From NCBI GenBank assembly GCA_973895155.1, contig OZ316899.1, positions 10,664,001-10,728,000 of the forward strand: a DNA stretch of 64,000 nt, read 5' to 3'. Below, piece by piece: positions 11,066 through 23,553 of this stretch (positions are counted from its first letter, which is position 1; the number at the start of each line of letters is the position of its first letter). Origin of the DNA: Marsupella aquatica. Lineage: Eukaryota; Marchantiophyta. Both the position numbers and the translations under genes were made by a program. The notes beneath the pieces are model-generated. The model was not told where the DNA came from. It saw nothing but the letters and a program-made list of their open reading frames with translations, and searched no databases.

Positions 11066-11569
11066 CACTACGCCAAGCACCGCGCAAGAGACTAGGATAG
11101 ACACTGCAAACATGGGGACTTTTGTTTGGCAAGAAATCTGGACATCAAACCTTCAGCAGCGACAACGGGAAGCATTACATCAGACGAGTGGACATCAAAT
11201 GAGCAGTCCGATTATAGGCAAATGGCGACTGACATAGCGGAGGGAAAAAATGTGCATTGACATAGCGGACATGCGCGCATTGACATAGCGGAGGGGAGCA
11301 AAACTACATAAGCCAAGTGACCTTTTTAAGGCCCATAATTTCAAGGGGAGGGACAAAGAGAGCAAGCACTCCAATCTCTTCAATCCCTTCCGCAAGTAGC
11401 CGCCAAAATCTACTTCTTGGGGTCCAGCCCACGGATGTAGATCATGCAAGGTGGTCAATCACAATAAGTGTAATCACTACGCCGAGCACTGCGCAAGAGA
11501 CTGGGACAGAGACTGCAAACATGGGGACTCACAGGCAAGAAATCTGGACATCAAACCTTCAGCAGCGAT
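11066..11569 (+). repeat. pair of about 95-bp direct repeats
   Basis: 11066-11163 and 11475-11569 share a sequence starting CACTACGCC and ending CTTCAGCAGCGA with a few substitutions and a small indel. Between them the 11-mer GACATAGCGGA occurs three times (11229-11296). Two arms in the same orientation about 400 bp apart could be remnants of a short nonautonomous element, but no TG...CA ends or TSD were found. Confidence 0.6.
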
Positions 11570-12650
11570 CGATGGGCTTTAATTCACAGGTCGCCCGGCT
11601 TGGTCCCTTGTTGCAGCTCGCCCAGCTCCACAACATCATAGACAAGGAGTTTGCAGGTCCAGTTTCCACCACGCAGCGTTAGCAAAACGAAAATGCTTGA
11701 TCTTCGTCCTCCGCCCTCCGCCCTCCGCCCTTTGCCCGAACCCCAAAATATCACAAGCGCAGCTCCAACGTCCAACCGGCAACCCTCCCCCGAGCTTTGT
11801 TAGACAAAAATCAGCACAGCACAACTGAGCTCGACGGAAATAAGCTCAGCACCCACCGCAGCTGAACAAAGCTCACACAAGAGCTCATACGGGAGCTCGC
11901 TGTGGGAGTAAAAGAAAAATAGGAGGGCCGATGGCAGCCTGCAACTCCCACACCCTGCTTCTTCACAACTCTGGCGAGCTCCTTTGCAACTCCAATGCAA
12001 ACTACTATCCACAATTGTAAATGCACATCGATCAGCCAAACCTAAACCCTCCCACTGAGCTCAGACTCCCGCGCAGCACTCCCGCAGTAGCACTCCTGCA
12101 ACAGCACTTTGCACAGCACTCCCGCAGCACATTGCACAGCCTCCCGCAACACTTTGCACAGTGCTCCCGCAGCTCCTGGAGACCTGATTGAAGCCTTGAT
12201 TGCACACTCTTGAGGCAAAACAGCAGCGCAACCTTGCTAAACCCCTCGACCCTCTCGCCCTAAACGCTGAATGGCAGACACTAACCGCAACATTCAACGT
12301 TGAGCCTCGATACTTTGTGAGAAAAGTAAAACACGACTGAAAGGCGCGAGGGTGAAAAGGGTGCAAAGAGCCGTTTGGCGCCAACCTTACTATGACATGG
12401 CAGCCCCTAGAGTGATCTCAGCCATCCGGATGAAAAGAGATTGCCTTGAGTGATCTCGACCATCAATATGCAGGTTTCATGTTAACCCCAGACGCCCATT
12501 CCCTCTACTTCAAGTGTCTAAATTAATTACACTCCAAGCCTTGTCTAGCCCCTAAAAAACTAGTGCTAAGTCATGACTACTCGGCCCTCTCAAAGTATAG
12601 CCCAACAGAGTAAACTTCCAATATACGACTTTTTGATGGTGGGGATCGAT
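11570..12650. other. intergenic region with CCCGCAGCAC microrepeats
   Basis: No gene is recognised. 12060-12180 holds irregular repeats of a CACTCCCGCAGCAC-type motif. Confidence 0.4.
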
Positions 12651-12654
12651 GGAC

Positions 12655-13165
12655 TCCATCCAATGGTCCCTAAACCCCCCATCCCCTTAACCCTAAACCC
12701 CCCACCCTTGACATCTCAACCCTCCACCCTTGACATATAAACCCCCCCTAAACCCCCTTTAGTGAAAACTCAGCCACCCCCACACCTTGACATATAAACC
12801 CCCTAAACGTCTTGACAACTCGACTGTGGCCAGACTGTTTTTGCAATGCCACGGGCCGTTTTAGAGCGCCGCTTGCAAGCTCAAGATCAATGAAGCATGT
12901 TGCCTCCAGCTCTCCAAATCCTCCCAAGGCAGCAAACAAGTTAGGGTCCACGGTCCCTGTTCGTTTACCCTAAATCGCTGCGTCACTATTTCAATTGAGT
13001 GTTCTCTGACCCTAAACCCTCTTTACTGACCCCCACCCCCTTGAGACCTAACCGGCCCACCCTTGGCATATAAACCCCCCTAAACCCCTTTAGTGGTGAA
13101 CCCCCACACCCTTTGCATGTAACCAGCCCACCCTTGAGCCCTAAACCCCCCCAAACCCACTATGG
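12655..13165. repeat. degenerate telomere-like C-rich tracts
   Basis: Many CCCTAAACCCC-type words occur at 12665-12780 and 13005-13165. They resemble the plant telomere repeat CCCTAAA but are irregular and mixed with C-homopolymers. They could be a decayed interstitial telomeric array or simple-sequence expansion. Confidence 0.5.
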
Positions 13166-13544
13166 AGTATATTCAACGCCGTTTGTCCGTGTTCAAGTTA
13201 GCGGGATGTTGGTAAAGAGGTCGTCAAATGAATTGTGCCCCCCCCCATATGCCCATTATCAAATTAAAGCCCACAACTAAACCCTACAACCCATCATGTG
13301 CTAGAGTGTTCATACATTCACAAAGAAGGGTACTTTTCATAGTCTTAATATCCAAAACCAAAAAGCACTCACAGTCTTTTGTAGTGTTCATGTGAACCGT
13401 GGCAATGGTTTCGAGTCATTTAAGGTTGCCAAAAAGGACTTCGTGGCCTTAGTCCTACTTGGTCTAAATTGCCCCGGTTTCTACTAGTGGAAAGGGGTTG
13501 AGGACTGATAGTGCCGACTCTGGTCCAGGTCTGGAAAATGACAT

Positions 13545-16500
13545 GGCACTTTGCTGAAAAGAGTGGACCGGCGGAGTGCTCGTTCCTTAGCTCCTTGTGA
13601 AGGGGAAGACACGATGGATAATGGAGAGGATGAGCCACTCAAATGTGCAGAGTCTAACTTGGGAAGGGATAAGTTGGAAGAAGAATTGGAAAGACAGTAC
13701 TCGTCTATGGCCGTGCTTGTATACTCGAGTACCAAATACAAGACGGTCGACTAGAAGGTGAGGCCGGTGGCGATACCTTTGCCGGATGATGCGATGGAGG
13801 TTATGGATCAAACGAGATTGGAACCGAGGCTGAGGCCAACTGATTGGATAGGGCATAAGTTTACTCAAGAGAGTTTGGCAAAGCTTAAGATTGGTTTGGA
13901 TGGGTTACTTACAGAGGTGGAGCAAGTCGCATTTCAAAAAATAATAATGGAGCATGGCAAGGCATTCTCATTTTTGATTGAGGAAATTGGTTGTGCGGAT
14001 CCGAGTAAGGTGACACCAATGGTCATCTTTACTATCCCTCATGTTCCGTGGGATCTGAAACCAATTTCTGTTCCGCGGGTTTTGGCTCCAAAGCTTGCAG
14101 AATAACTTAAGGAGAAGCTGAGTGCTAGGATTCTCAAGAGGTCTGATGCTCCCTACTCAAACAAATGGTTTATAGTGAGGAAGAAAAATGGAAGCTTGAG
14201 GTTCATTCAGGATATGCAACCTCCAAATAAGGTGACCATCGGGAATGTGGGAGTTGGCCACTCGTGGATGAGTTTGCGGAGGAGTTCGTTGGGAGGGCGA
14301 TCTACTCCATGGGTGATTTGTTTTTGGGTTACGACCAGTTCCAGTTGGCACAAGAGAGCCGAGACATTACGACTATGAGGACCCCGTTGGGCCTCTTGAG
14401 GATGTGCACTCTTCCTCAAGGGGCGACGAACTCGGTAGCGCACATTCAAAATGCGATGAGTAAAATCTTGGAACCGTTCATTCCAGAAAAGGCAAGGCCG
14501 CTCATTGATAATGTCCCAATTAAGGGTTGCTTGGCCAAAGGGAAGGATGAGACCTTGAGGAGTGATGGGATCCGATAGTTTGTGTGGGATCACATTACTG
14601 ATGTTAAGGCGGTTCTCGAGAAGCTGATCGATGTGAGAGTCACTCTTTCAGGGGAGAAGTCTGAATTCGGGATGAAAGAGGTGAAAGTCGTTGGGCAGAT
14701 GTGCAGATCTTATGGAAGGAAGCCAAACATGGACAAGGTGAGAGCTATTAGCAAGATGAAGGATTGCAAATTGGTGCCGGAAGTTTGGAGGTTTCTGGGT
14801 GCTTGTGTCTTCTACAAGATCTGGGTCCCTCACTTCTCGCACCTGGCGGACCCGCTCTATGAGCTGCTGAGGAAGAAGGTTAAGTGGAGATGGTTACCCA
14901 AGCATAGTGAAGCAATGGCCAAGCTTAAGAGCGCTCTCATGAGCCTGCCAGTTCTCCGAGCTGCGGACTATGAGAGCGAGCAACCACTGATCATGTCCGT
15001 TCGCAGCCGGGTGGGCTGTTGGGCAAGATGACAAGAATGGGGAAAGGTATGCTATCAGATTTGGGGTGAAAATTTTTACGGAAAGGCAAAGGAGATATGC
15101 CCAAGTTAAGAGGGAGATTTGGGGTGCCAAAGTGGCACTCCATCAGGAGAGGAACTATTTGATTGGGGTGCCGATGGTGGTTGAGACTGATTGCCAATCG
15201 CTGTTGGGAATGATAGCAAACTGTGACATGCCTGACATAGCAATGCTCAGGTGGATTGCTTTCATTTGGATGTTCAACCCTTAGCTAAGTCACATTGCGG
15301 GAAAGGATAATCCGGTTGTCGACATGCTGTCAAGGGCGAGGTTTGGAAATGAGGTAGCAACGAGAGTTGGCAAGGTGACCGGAACCAAAAGTGTTGGAAG
15401 TCTAGAGTTCAAGGAAGAACTCTACTCGGGAGAGTTGTTGGATATCAGGCATTACATTAGCACTTTGGAGAAGCAACCAGAGTGGAGTTACCAAGAGTTT
15501 GTCAAGATCCGGAAGAGATCTTACAAGTTCCTATTGAGGGAGGGCTACTTGTGGCGAAGGCATATGGACCCAAGTCAGTTGTTAGAGAGGGTTGTGGATA
15601 CTAAGGATGAGAAAGATTGAATTCTCAAAGAGTGCCATGATGCTGACATGGCTGGGCACAAAGGGGTGCATTCAACTTACGAGAGGGTTTGAAAGTTGTA
15701 TTGGTGGCCAGGTTTATACTTGGCCGTTCGAGACTATGTTGAGACCTGCAAGATTTGTTAGTTTTACTCGAGGATCGGACATAGGGATGGATTGGTTCCA
15801 ACTTACCCCGTTGGCTCTACACTTTCAATGGGATGTTGATGTGGTGTACATGCCGAGAGAGAGCAATGGGGCGAGATACTTGGTTTTGGCGAGAGAAGAC
15901 TTGTCTTCTTATGTGGAAGGGAGAGCGTTGGCTTTGAACACTACTGCTGCCATTTTCCAGTTTATACTTGAGGACATCATTGCAAGGCATGGATGCTTTA
16001 CAAGGATCAGAGCTGATAGGGGGAGCTCAGCTCTAAGGAAGCGCAAGAGTTTTTCAACCAATACCGCATCAAACTGAAGCTGACTTCGAGTTACAATCCA
16101 AAAGGCAATGGGAATCTAAAAGGGGGCATATTCACATTGTGAGCGCTTTGGCTAAGGCTTGTGATGGGGACTTGGGCAGGTGGTTGAGTCTTCTTCCACT
16201 TGCTCTGTTAGCGGATCGGATGACTTGTAGCTCAGTGACCGGATACGTTCCGGCTGAGCTACTTACTGGCCACTTGCCAATGATGCCACTAGAGGAAGAT
16301 GTTTGTAGCTGGCAACTGATTGGTTGGAAAGATGAAGTTTCAAGAGAGGAGTTGCTGGTTTGAAGGATCAAACACTTCAACTTGTTACCTACAAAGATTG
16401 AGGTGGCTTGAAAGCAATTGAAGATGACAAGGTTAAGGAACAAGGGCAGGTTTGACAGGACTCATCGGTTGAGGCCTGTCTTGGTTAAGGAAGGGGATTG

Positions 16501-16980
16501 GGTTCTGATTTACGAGAATAAGTTGGACGAGCAGCACTTGAGCCAAAACAAGTTTGCTCGGAGGTGGCAAGGTCCATATGTGGTGGTTGCTGTTCATGCA
16601 AATGCGACCTACACTATTTGAGAGTTGGATGGAACGGTTCACCAAGTACCTTACGCAGGGAAGAGGGTGAAGATCTTTAAGAGGAGGACCGAGAAGGGAA
16701 TGGACTCAAGTTCCGACTTGAGTGAATTAAAAATGAGGTGCTGCTCCAGGCGCATCCGATGGACTTAAGTTTTGAAAGGGTCTTGACTGGTTCTGATTTG
16801 GATGAGTTTGATTTCAAGTTTCTGGAAAGTGGAGTACCTAAGGCCGATTTTGAAGGCTTTGGGTTTGAGTTTCTTGAGGAGGAAGTGGTCCAAGCGCATG
16901 GCTTGAGTTCAGACTCAGACTTAGAGGAAATCTGATGGATTGGAGCAGACCGGAGGCTACTCAGGTTCATTGGGGGAGGA
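13545..16980 (+). pseudogene. decayed Ty3/gypsy pol (element G0)
   Basis: Conserved pol text runs in one direction but is broken by many stops and shifts. 13758-14105 is the RT entry (TPMVIFTIPHVPWDLKPI). About 14106-14580 is the RT core with KWFIVRKKNGSLRFIQDMQP and YSMGDLFLGYDQFQLA; the usual catalytic DD position reads LIDNVPIKG. 14582-15031 is the RT thumb/connection, about 15060-15350 RNase H, about 15540-15750 the zinc-binding H2C2 region, and to about 16080 integrase core remnants. 16139-16680 holds the integrase C-terminal region (KEGDWVLIYENKLDE, RRWQGPYVV). No gag or 5' LTR is recognisable. The pol type looks different from G1. Confidence 0.8.
16969..16980 (+). other. polypurine tract of G0
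   Basis: ATTGGGGGAGGA sits immediately before TGTCATGCCG at 16981, the inferred start of the 3' LTR. Confidence 0.55.
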
Positions 16981-17725
16981 TGTCATGCCGAAACATTTTG
17001 GCTCAGGAATGGCTTTTATAGGGACTAATGGGCGAGGCGTTCAGTTGCGTGCATGCTGACTCAGAAAGGTTGCTTGGTTGGATGGATTGAGGTTTGATGT
17101 TTGGGTGACTTGTTGTCACCAGGTTTGGTGTTTGGGTGACTCAACGGGCTTGGAGTTTGGATGAGCCTCACTGATGGTAGCTGGCTCAGGCTGGAAAGTT
17201 GGTTTGGAAGCTATTTAAGCCTTGAGCTTTGGCTCATTGGGGTTCTCTGTTGGCTATTGAGTTCTATTGTGTTCCGTTCTGTGAGTTCCGTTGCGTTCTG
17301 TGGAATTTGGCTGTTGTGCGGCAGTTTTGGTGTTTTGTGCAAGTGTTGGATCCGGTGTTGGTTCTCAAGCTTGGAGTCTTGTTGATCCAGGCCCGAGTTT
17401 CTTGTGAGCTAGGTTAGGACTAGTTGAGTGGCTAGTCAAGTTTTGGAGGTTGTGAGCTAAGGAGGAGAGTTTTTCTGACAGATTTTGAGTAGATAGCCAC
17501 TCGAGGAGTTCAGCTTGACAAGTTAGAGGTAGCGACCCGCCGTAGGGCCAGCTACTAGACTCTTGCAAGTAAGCTTACTCAAGGGCACCCATTGTAACCA
17601 TTGAGAGAAAAGTAAAAAAATAAAGGAGTGAGAGTTCGCTCCAAAAAGTATTTGTCGCTTGTTCCAGTCGCAGCCAGAAATGCGTAGTTTACCCGAGGAG
17701 CCCCTAACTTCTTGTCCTTGCAACA
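16981..17725 (+). repeat. probable 3' LTR of G0
   Basis: The start is set by the purine tract and TG. A CTATTTAAGCC TATA-like box lies near 17210. The right edge is inferred only from where homology to the G1 LTR begins (17726). No second copy is in the window, so the end is uncertain. Confidence 0.5.
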
Positions 17726-18860
17726 ACGCCCACTGTTCATCCAGAACAGCTCCTTCCATGGGCGCGGCCCGGGTTCCCCCTTGTACCTATCCATCACCAA
17801 CTGACCGCCCTGACCTCAGGACATGCTCATGGCCCAAGTAGCGTAGCTTGTCCTAAAGCTTGTCCCAACACGTCGGGACCAGAATGGCCCCGCCTCTAGC
17901 AACCAACTCCCAAATTGCCTCACTAACGGTCTAGGGACCGAGCACTCTTGGAACTCAACCTCCACGCCTACTTGGCCTTGCCTCCCCAACGCAAGCTCCC
18001 TTGGGAGATTGAACGCGGCGTGGCCGTTGTTGGGTAGGATTTGGCAAGCGGGCGAGTTAACACCCGCAAACCCCAAGAACCCATGGTGCCCCTAGACCCA
18101 GATGAGCTCAAGAGGGCATATCCCTCGATATCTTTCCAATGCACCCAAGAAGTCCTCCAACGGACTTCCTGTTGGGAAGATATCACCGTTTCCGTTTAGC
18201 GGTTTCCCTTAGTGTCACAACCGCTGCGGCTCACGACTTTGGCTCGCCCTTAGCCCCCAGGGAGACACCACTCCTCTCATATATGCTTCTGGAGACCTGC
18301 CACCCCCGAACTAAACATTTGGCCTCCAACCCAGAACCTATCGCGCATAACGGGCGCGCCACCAACTGACAACGCCCATAACTCTCTCGTTAGGCATCCG
18401 CAAGCGGAGTGCCTTAGCCTGTTGGGCCGACCCAGTGCTCATGCCTAGGTCCTCAGGTCTCATTGTCGCTTGGGGCCCCCGATAGGCCCAACCTGGATCG
18501 GGCCATGACTTGCGCCCCAAGCGTCCGTTGCCCATGGCGTCAACTCCATGGGCCTTGGGCCCAAGAGGAGCTCACACCCAAGCCCTCAGAACTCAAAGTC
18601 CATCCGGAGGTCCAGACGGTTGTCCTTGAGCCCGGCCCATTTCCCCTTGACCCGACCAGCTCTCAGCTAGCCCAAGTCCTTAGTGTGTGTCACCAACTTG
18701 GCTCCTTGCCTTTGCTAGCTCCACGTCTTGTCGCTCACAAGTCTCCCCATGCTAAGTCCTCCCCAGATGGCCTATCCGGGCCTGGACCATAAGGGAGCTT
18801 GGCGTCGGAGTCAGCAACGCCGGAGCTAAGTGTTAAGGTAGTTGAGTTCTGCGACTTGCA
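17726..18860 (-). repeat. truncated 3' LTR of G1
   Basis: It is homologous to 30222-31362 on the same strand and, inverted, to the solo LTR at 43139-44629. The last about 350 bp are missing at the boundary with G0. On the minus strand it starts TGCAAGTCGCAG just after a T/G-rich purine tract (TAAGGGGGGG). Confidence 0.85.
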
Positions 18861-19353
18861 CCCCCCCTTAAAAATGGTCAGGTCTAGGTGACCTCAGTAA
18901 ATGTTCCAACACACCTAGACCACTGTGGGCCTTAAAAATTTTATGAGGTAACAAATGGTTTGCCCATAAGGCTGATGCAAACCAGGTTGGTATGCGCATT
19001 CCAGACTTAGGAAATTCCAACCTATCCCACTTATCCAAGTAGGATGCCAGTCCAATCGGGTAAGCTAACTCCAAACTTGTCGAATCCATTGTTCTCCCCT
19101 TGGGGTACTCCCCTTTGGTTCGAACCCGGCTGCCCACAGATGTAAGGCGGGCACCATCTACTTCCACTCGCAAAAAACAAATAGGCCGTCCAATAACCTG
19201 TAGCACCAACGCAATCCAACTTTATCCTTAAGAGGCCGAGAGGAGTGAAACTAGGATACAACTCACAAAGGTAGCTACAGCTGCCTGTACTAGTTCACAA
19301 CCGCGGTAGGCCGCTTCGCTTACAATAGCTTCCAAGGATCTCTGAGGCATTAC

Positions 19354-19725
19354 TCAAATTTTCTTCCGGTTCTTCTCGGCCTGATCATAGCCACCCCACT
19401 TCACCAAATACTCTAAGATTTGCCTTCCCAACTTGCATTTGTAACGGTGGTGTAGAATTGCCTCCACCTCAAACTCCTCAGCGTCCTCCACCAGCATGGC
19501 GTCCAGACGCAAGACCTGATCGCGATTGGGATCATTGTCTTTGACAAACTTCTTGAGCTGGCTAACATGGTAGCTTTTGCCCACGCCCATTTCCTTGGGT
19601 GTCTCCAACACCACCGAAACCGGATTATCCTTGTGGGCCCATCGTATGGTACGATAGGGCCCCGCATATCTGGGAGCCAGCTTCCTACTTATGTTCCTAT
19701 GGTATTGCTCAGGTCTCAACTGCAA
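19354..19725 (-). pseudogene. G1 integrase C-terminus with chromodomain
   Basis: The frame begins in the integrase tail (KLAPRYAGPYRTIRW, then YHVSQLKKFV, the usual GPF/Y-type module). It ends with a chromodomain: FEVEAILHHRYKCKLGRQILEYLVKWGGY, whose aromatic residues and VKW are conserved. Chromodomains in such elements target integration to marked chromatin. It is in frame with the integrase core but separated by stops. Confidence 0.85.
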
Positions 19726-19794
19726 CCAGACGCTCTCCCAAATTTCAAAGCTTACCTGGCGTCGATGTTTATCCCCTTGCTCCTTGTACCAACT

Positions 19795-20688
19795 TTAGGC
19801 AAGGGTCATACCCTTGGTAGCCGCTTCCACAACTAGGCGCCGCTCTTGAATAAAATTGTCTGCTGAAGGAACCTTGCTTTCCGTCCGCCAAGCTTCCGGA
19901 TTTATAAACCAGGAGGGCGCCCTTGGCGTCCTCCCTGTGGCCAACACAAATGGCGCAAACCTTGTGGCCGAATGCTTGGTCGAGTTATACCTAAACTTGG
20001 CCATTGTTAAGTGCTTTGCCCAATCCTTTTGATTGGCCGTCACAAAGTGACGCAAGTAGTCCTCCATGATACCATTCACCCGTTCTGTTTGGCCATCGGT
20101 CTCATGATGATACGCTGATCCCCTTGTCAGGTCCGTTCCGGATAACTGGAACAACGCCTTCCAGAAATGGCCCGTGAACTTGGTATTGCGATTGGACAGG
20201 ATATGAAATGACAATCCCCATTTTCGGAAGACATTGTCAAACACTAGACCAACAACCTCTCCGGCCGAAACCATTTTTGTAATAGGCAAGAAATACGCCA
20301 TCTTGGAAAAATGATCCACGATTGTTAAGATGGAGTTATTGCCGTGGGACTCAGGTAATCCAACAATGAAGTCCATGTAGATAGACTCCCATGGAGCCGC
20401 GACCACTGGTAACGGTTGCAGAAGTCCTCCTTTTGCCCTATAGACCGTTTGGTTCTTTTGGCACGAGTAACAACTTTGCATGTGGCAAAGGACCGATTGC
20501 TTCATGTCCAGCCAATATACATCTTGCGACATGCTGCGATACGTAGCGGCTTGTCCTCCATGCCCTCCCCAGGGCGAGTCATGGTACTTTTGCAGAACCT
20601 CTAACCTTAGAGACTCTGGTATGTACACACGCCTCTGCTTGTATTGCCATAGCTGAACATTATGCGTTGTATCCAAACCCAATGACAC
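19795..20688 (-). pseudogene. G1 integrase core
   Basis: It contains the zinc-binding HH-CC segment (about residues 25-75, with CHMQSCYSCQKN) and the DDE core: first Asp in IYMDFIVGLPES, Glu in HHETDGQTERVN. The second catalytic position reads ILSNRNTKFTG, where the family has Asp-Arg-Asp; both Asp are Asn here, so catalysis should be lost. These are single G-to-A type changes. Confidence 0.9.
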
Positions 20689-20693
20689 ATGCC

Positions 20694-21158
20694 TTACCTT
20701 GCCTTGGCTACCCCCATTGCTTTGCCATCCTTAGCTAACCTGTCATCCCCGTACGCCGCGGCCAGAACCTTTGGCCACTCGGATTCAAGCATTGTGATCC
20801 CATTGACATGATGATGGTCCTTACGTGATAACGTGTCAGCTGCCGTGTTTGTCTTCCCAGGGACGTGATGGACTTCAAAATGAAAATCCGCCAAGAACAT
20901 CTGCCACCGCATTTCCTTGGGGTTGAGCCTTGGCTTCGAACTGAAGTACCCGACCGACGAGCTATCTGTGTGGATTACCACTTTGGGACCGTTCTTAAGG
21001 TAAATCTCCCACTTCTTCGATGCATAGATCACAACATACATTTCCCTTTCCAGTGTGATCCAATGATTTTCCAACTTACATGACTCAAAGGCCACAGGAC
21101 GCCCATCTTGGTGAATCACTTGCATCTGTCCAAATCTCAAACGGCTTCCCCATGTCAA
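20694..21158 (-). pseudogene. G1 RNase H
   Basis: Text such as HQDGRPVAFESCKL, LEREMYVVIYASKKW, VVIHTDSSSVGYF and FHFEVHHVPGKTNTAADTLSRK is the standard Ty3/gypsy RNase H. It overlaps the RT frame in another phase, so a frameshift lies at about 21085-21158. Confidence 0.9.
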
Positions 21159-22110
21159 GTAACTTTAGAACTGGCGGTGTTATCATTAACCACTTAAGTT
21201 CTAGGAATGCTAACTCGCAATCTTGTGTCCACACAAACACTTTGTTTTTCAATGTTAGCGCGTTTAGGGGCCTCGCGATCCTCGCATAGTCTTTCATGTA
21301 TCTCCAATAGAACCCCGTAAATCCTAAGAAGGCTCTGACCTGCCTTACGTTGGACGGGCGCTCCCATTCTTTGATCTCCTTAAGCTTGTCCTGACTAGGC
21401 GTAATCCCTTTCGGGGTAAAGGTATGGCCGAGGAACTGAATCTCGTTCATCGCAAACTCGCACTTGCTAGGTTTAGCAAAGAGACGAGCCTTACGAAGTC
21501 GAGATAACACTTCTCTGAGCAACTGCTCATGTTCCTCCAATGTTTTTGAGTAGATTAGGATGTTGTCAATAAAGACGACCACCCCTTGGTCCAACAAGTC
21601 ATGAAAGATGGTATTCATCAGTTTCATGAACGTTGCGGTTGCATTACACAACCCGAATGGTATAACCAAAAACTCATAGGATCCAAACCTTGTGCGCATC
21701 GCGGTCTTATACTCATCTCCCGTAGCCATGCGGATCTGGTAATACCCAGACTGCAAGTCCACCTTCGAAACATTCCTAGCCCCGGAGAGGCAATCAAAGA
21801 GGTCATCCATATGAGGTAACATGTATTTGTTCTTTACCGTTTGCTTATTGAGGGCCCGATAATCTGCGCACAATCTCAAAGTACCATCCTTTTTGGACAC
21901 AAACAGCGCGGGCGCCCCATAAGGACTCTTACTAGGACGAATGAACCCTTGATCGATCAACTCTTTCAAGGCGTTCTTCAACATCATTCGTTCATTCAGG
22001 TTCAAACGATAAGGAGCTTTAGCCTGAGGAGCCAAACCTGGCTCCAGCTCAACTTGGTGATCCACTTCTCTCCGTGGGGGTAAACCTTTAGGTAGCTTCT
22101 GCGAGAGCAC
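21085..22110 (-). pseudogene. G1 reverse transcriptase
   Basis: The full RT core is legible: VDHQVELEPGLAPQAKAPYR, KKDGTLRLCADYRALNKQT, SKVDLQSGYYQIRM, IPFGLCNATATF, FLGHTFTPKGI. The catalytic box reads VVFIDNILIYSKT where the family has FIDD or FVDD, so the second aspartate is Asn (G-to-A). The frame differs from the flanking gag-protease and RNase H frames. Confidence 0.92.
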
Positions 22111-22313
22111 GTCATTGAATTCCTCTAAAATTCAGGAATTTGACCGTAGTTGGGCCCGACCTTAGCTAACTTAACCTTTGACTGCAAAGCAGCCTCCTTA
22201 ACTGGGTGGAGATGAAAGAAGAAACATTCATGTCCACCCTTGAAGTCTTTCCACCATTGCTTTGCCGATACACACGGAGACAACCATGACACTTTACTTA
22301 ATTTGAGAAATCT

Positions 22314-23282
22314 TTATTTATTTTTGGTAACTTTGTGTACAACGATGGGCTCACCATCCTTATTGGGAAAATGGAGCACTTCACCCCCCGGTTTTAAGGT
22401 AACATTGTGCTTTCTGAGATAACCTACCAACAAAATGAAGTCTACGGCTAGACCGTCTAGAACATAGAACATCTCCTGACTAACAAAATTTTGTTGTTCG
22501 CCTATGACCTCTACTCGAAGTCTATGTACTACTCTCGATACTACCCCATTTGTGTTGTTGGCAAACTTGCACACTAACGGTTGTAGCAACTCTTGCACGT
22601 CCACCCCAAGACGTGTCGCCGCCTGCCCACTTATGAAGTAGGCGGTCATGCCTGTATCGACCAAAGCAACACCCAGATTACCGTTAGAAGTGACATTCAC
22701 AAAAATCAGTTTTTCAGGATCCATTGTCTTAACTTTAGGTATCTTCTCTCGCAACAACACCTTTTCTCCAGTAGGAACATCCCCTACAGGGACCTTGTCA
22801 GCTACTAAGGGTTTGGTTAGAGTGATACTTACCTTAATGCTCTTCTGCCTTCCATCTCTGCTTGGCTTGCCACCTTTTGTGGAACAATCCTTACTTTGAT
22901 GGCCCATGGCACCACACGTGAAGCACGAACCTTCCGCCCTCCTCTGCTCCATGAGTGCTTGCTTCTTTGCTTTCTGCGCCAAAGAGGTTCCTTTCTTGAA
23001 GTTGCCGGCTTTCCGGTTTTGCTTAGCTTCTCCATTCTGGGGCTGGGGGTCCAAACCACCGGCCCCCGCCCCCTCGAGTTGCTTACGCTTATTGCCGGGA
23101 CCTTTTGCTTTCCCAGCTTCCCCCTCGGATCCCTTGCCACCCACCTTTGCCAAGCCCGGTCGGTTATTCACCAACGTAGTGGCCTTGTCGAAGGCATCAA
23201 AAAGCGTTTTGAACTCGTGATGCTTTTCCTGTAACTTTTCCTGTAACTTTTCCCTGAGCAATGGCGGGAGCTTCACTATGTT
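22314..23282 (-). pseudogene. G1 gag C-terminus, zinc knuckle and protease
   Basis: From the edge of the nested insertion at 23283 the minus frame reads KLNIVKLPPLLREKLQEK (gag), a K/G-rich linker, a CCHC knuckle CFTCGAMGHQSKDC, and a retroviral-type protease with LGVALVDTGMTAYFISG (DTG active site, usually DTGAT/DSGAS). The open frame runs on to 23390, but that part is translated from the inserted LTR. Confidence 0.85.
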
Positions 23283-23287
23283 CAACT
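23283..23287 (+). other. left copy of 5-bp target site duplication CAACT
   Basis: CAACT directly precedes TGTGGTGC at 23288 and recurs at 28587-28591 directly after GCATCACA. It shows one insertion event spanning 23288-28586 into the G1 gag. Confidence 0.8.
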
Positions 23288-23553
23288 TGTGGTGCGTCCC
23301 ATGGCTCCCTAAACCCAAGAAACCCCCCAGCTCAAGCCGATTCCCGCAGGTTTCGCGCTTGGCGAGGCCGTTTCCGCGGCTTAGCGGCATGGGACGCTGC
23401 TAACCTTCTACTACTACTATTAACATTTTACACACATATACTGGACAGATCCTTCATCGGGTCATGAGATACGTAGCCGGCCTAATCTAGGCCTTCCCTC
23501 GTCTTCCCCTCCGTCTTATTAGGTATGTTTGGATTCCGCCGCCGGAATGATCC
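23288..23553 (-). repeat. 3' remnant of the second giant LTR
   Basis: It is nearly identical to 23913-24178. Homology stops abruptly after GGAATGATCC, where leader sequence is joined, which marks the deletion breakpoint. Confidence 0.85.

Noticed and set aside
22314-23390. G1 gag starting at the ATG at 23390
   Set aside because: The first 36 codons are translated from the inserted LTR; genuine gag text starts at 23282.
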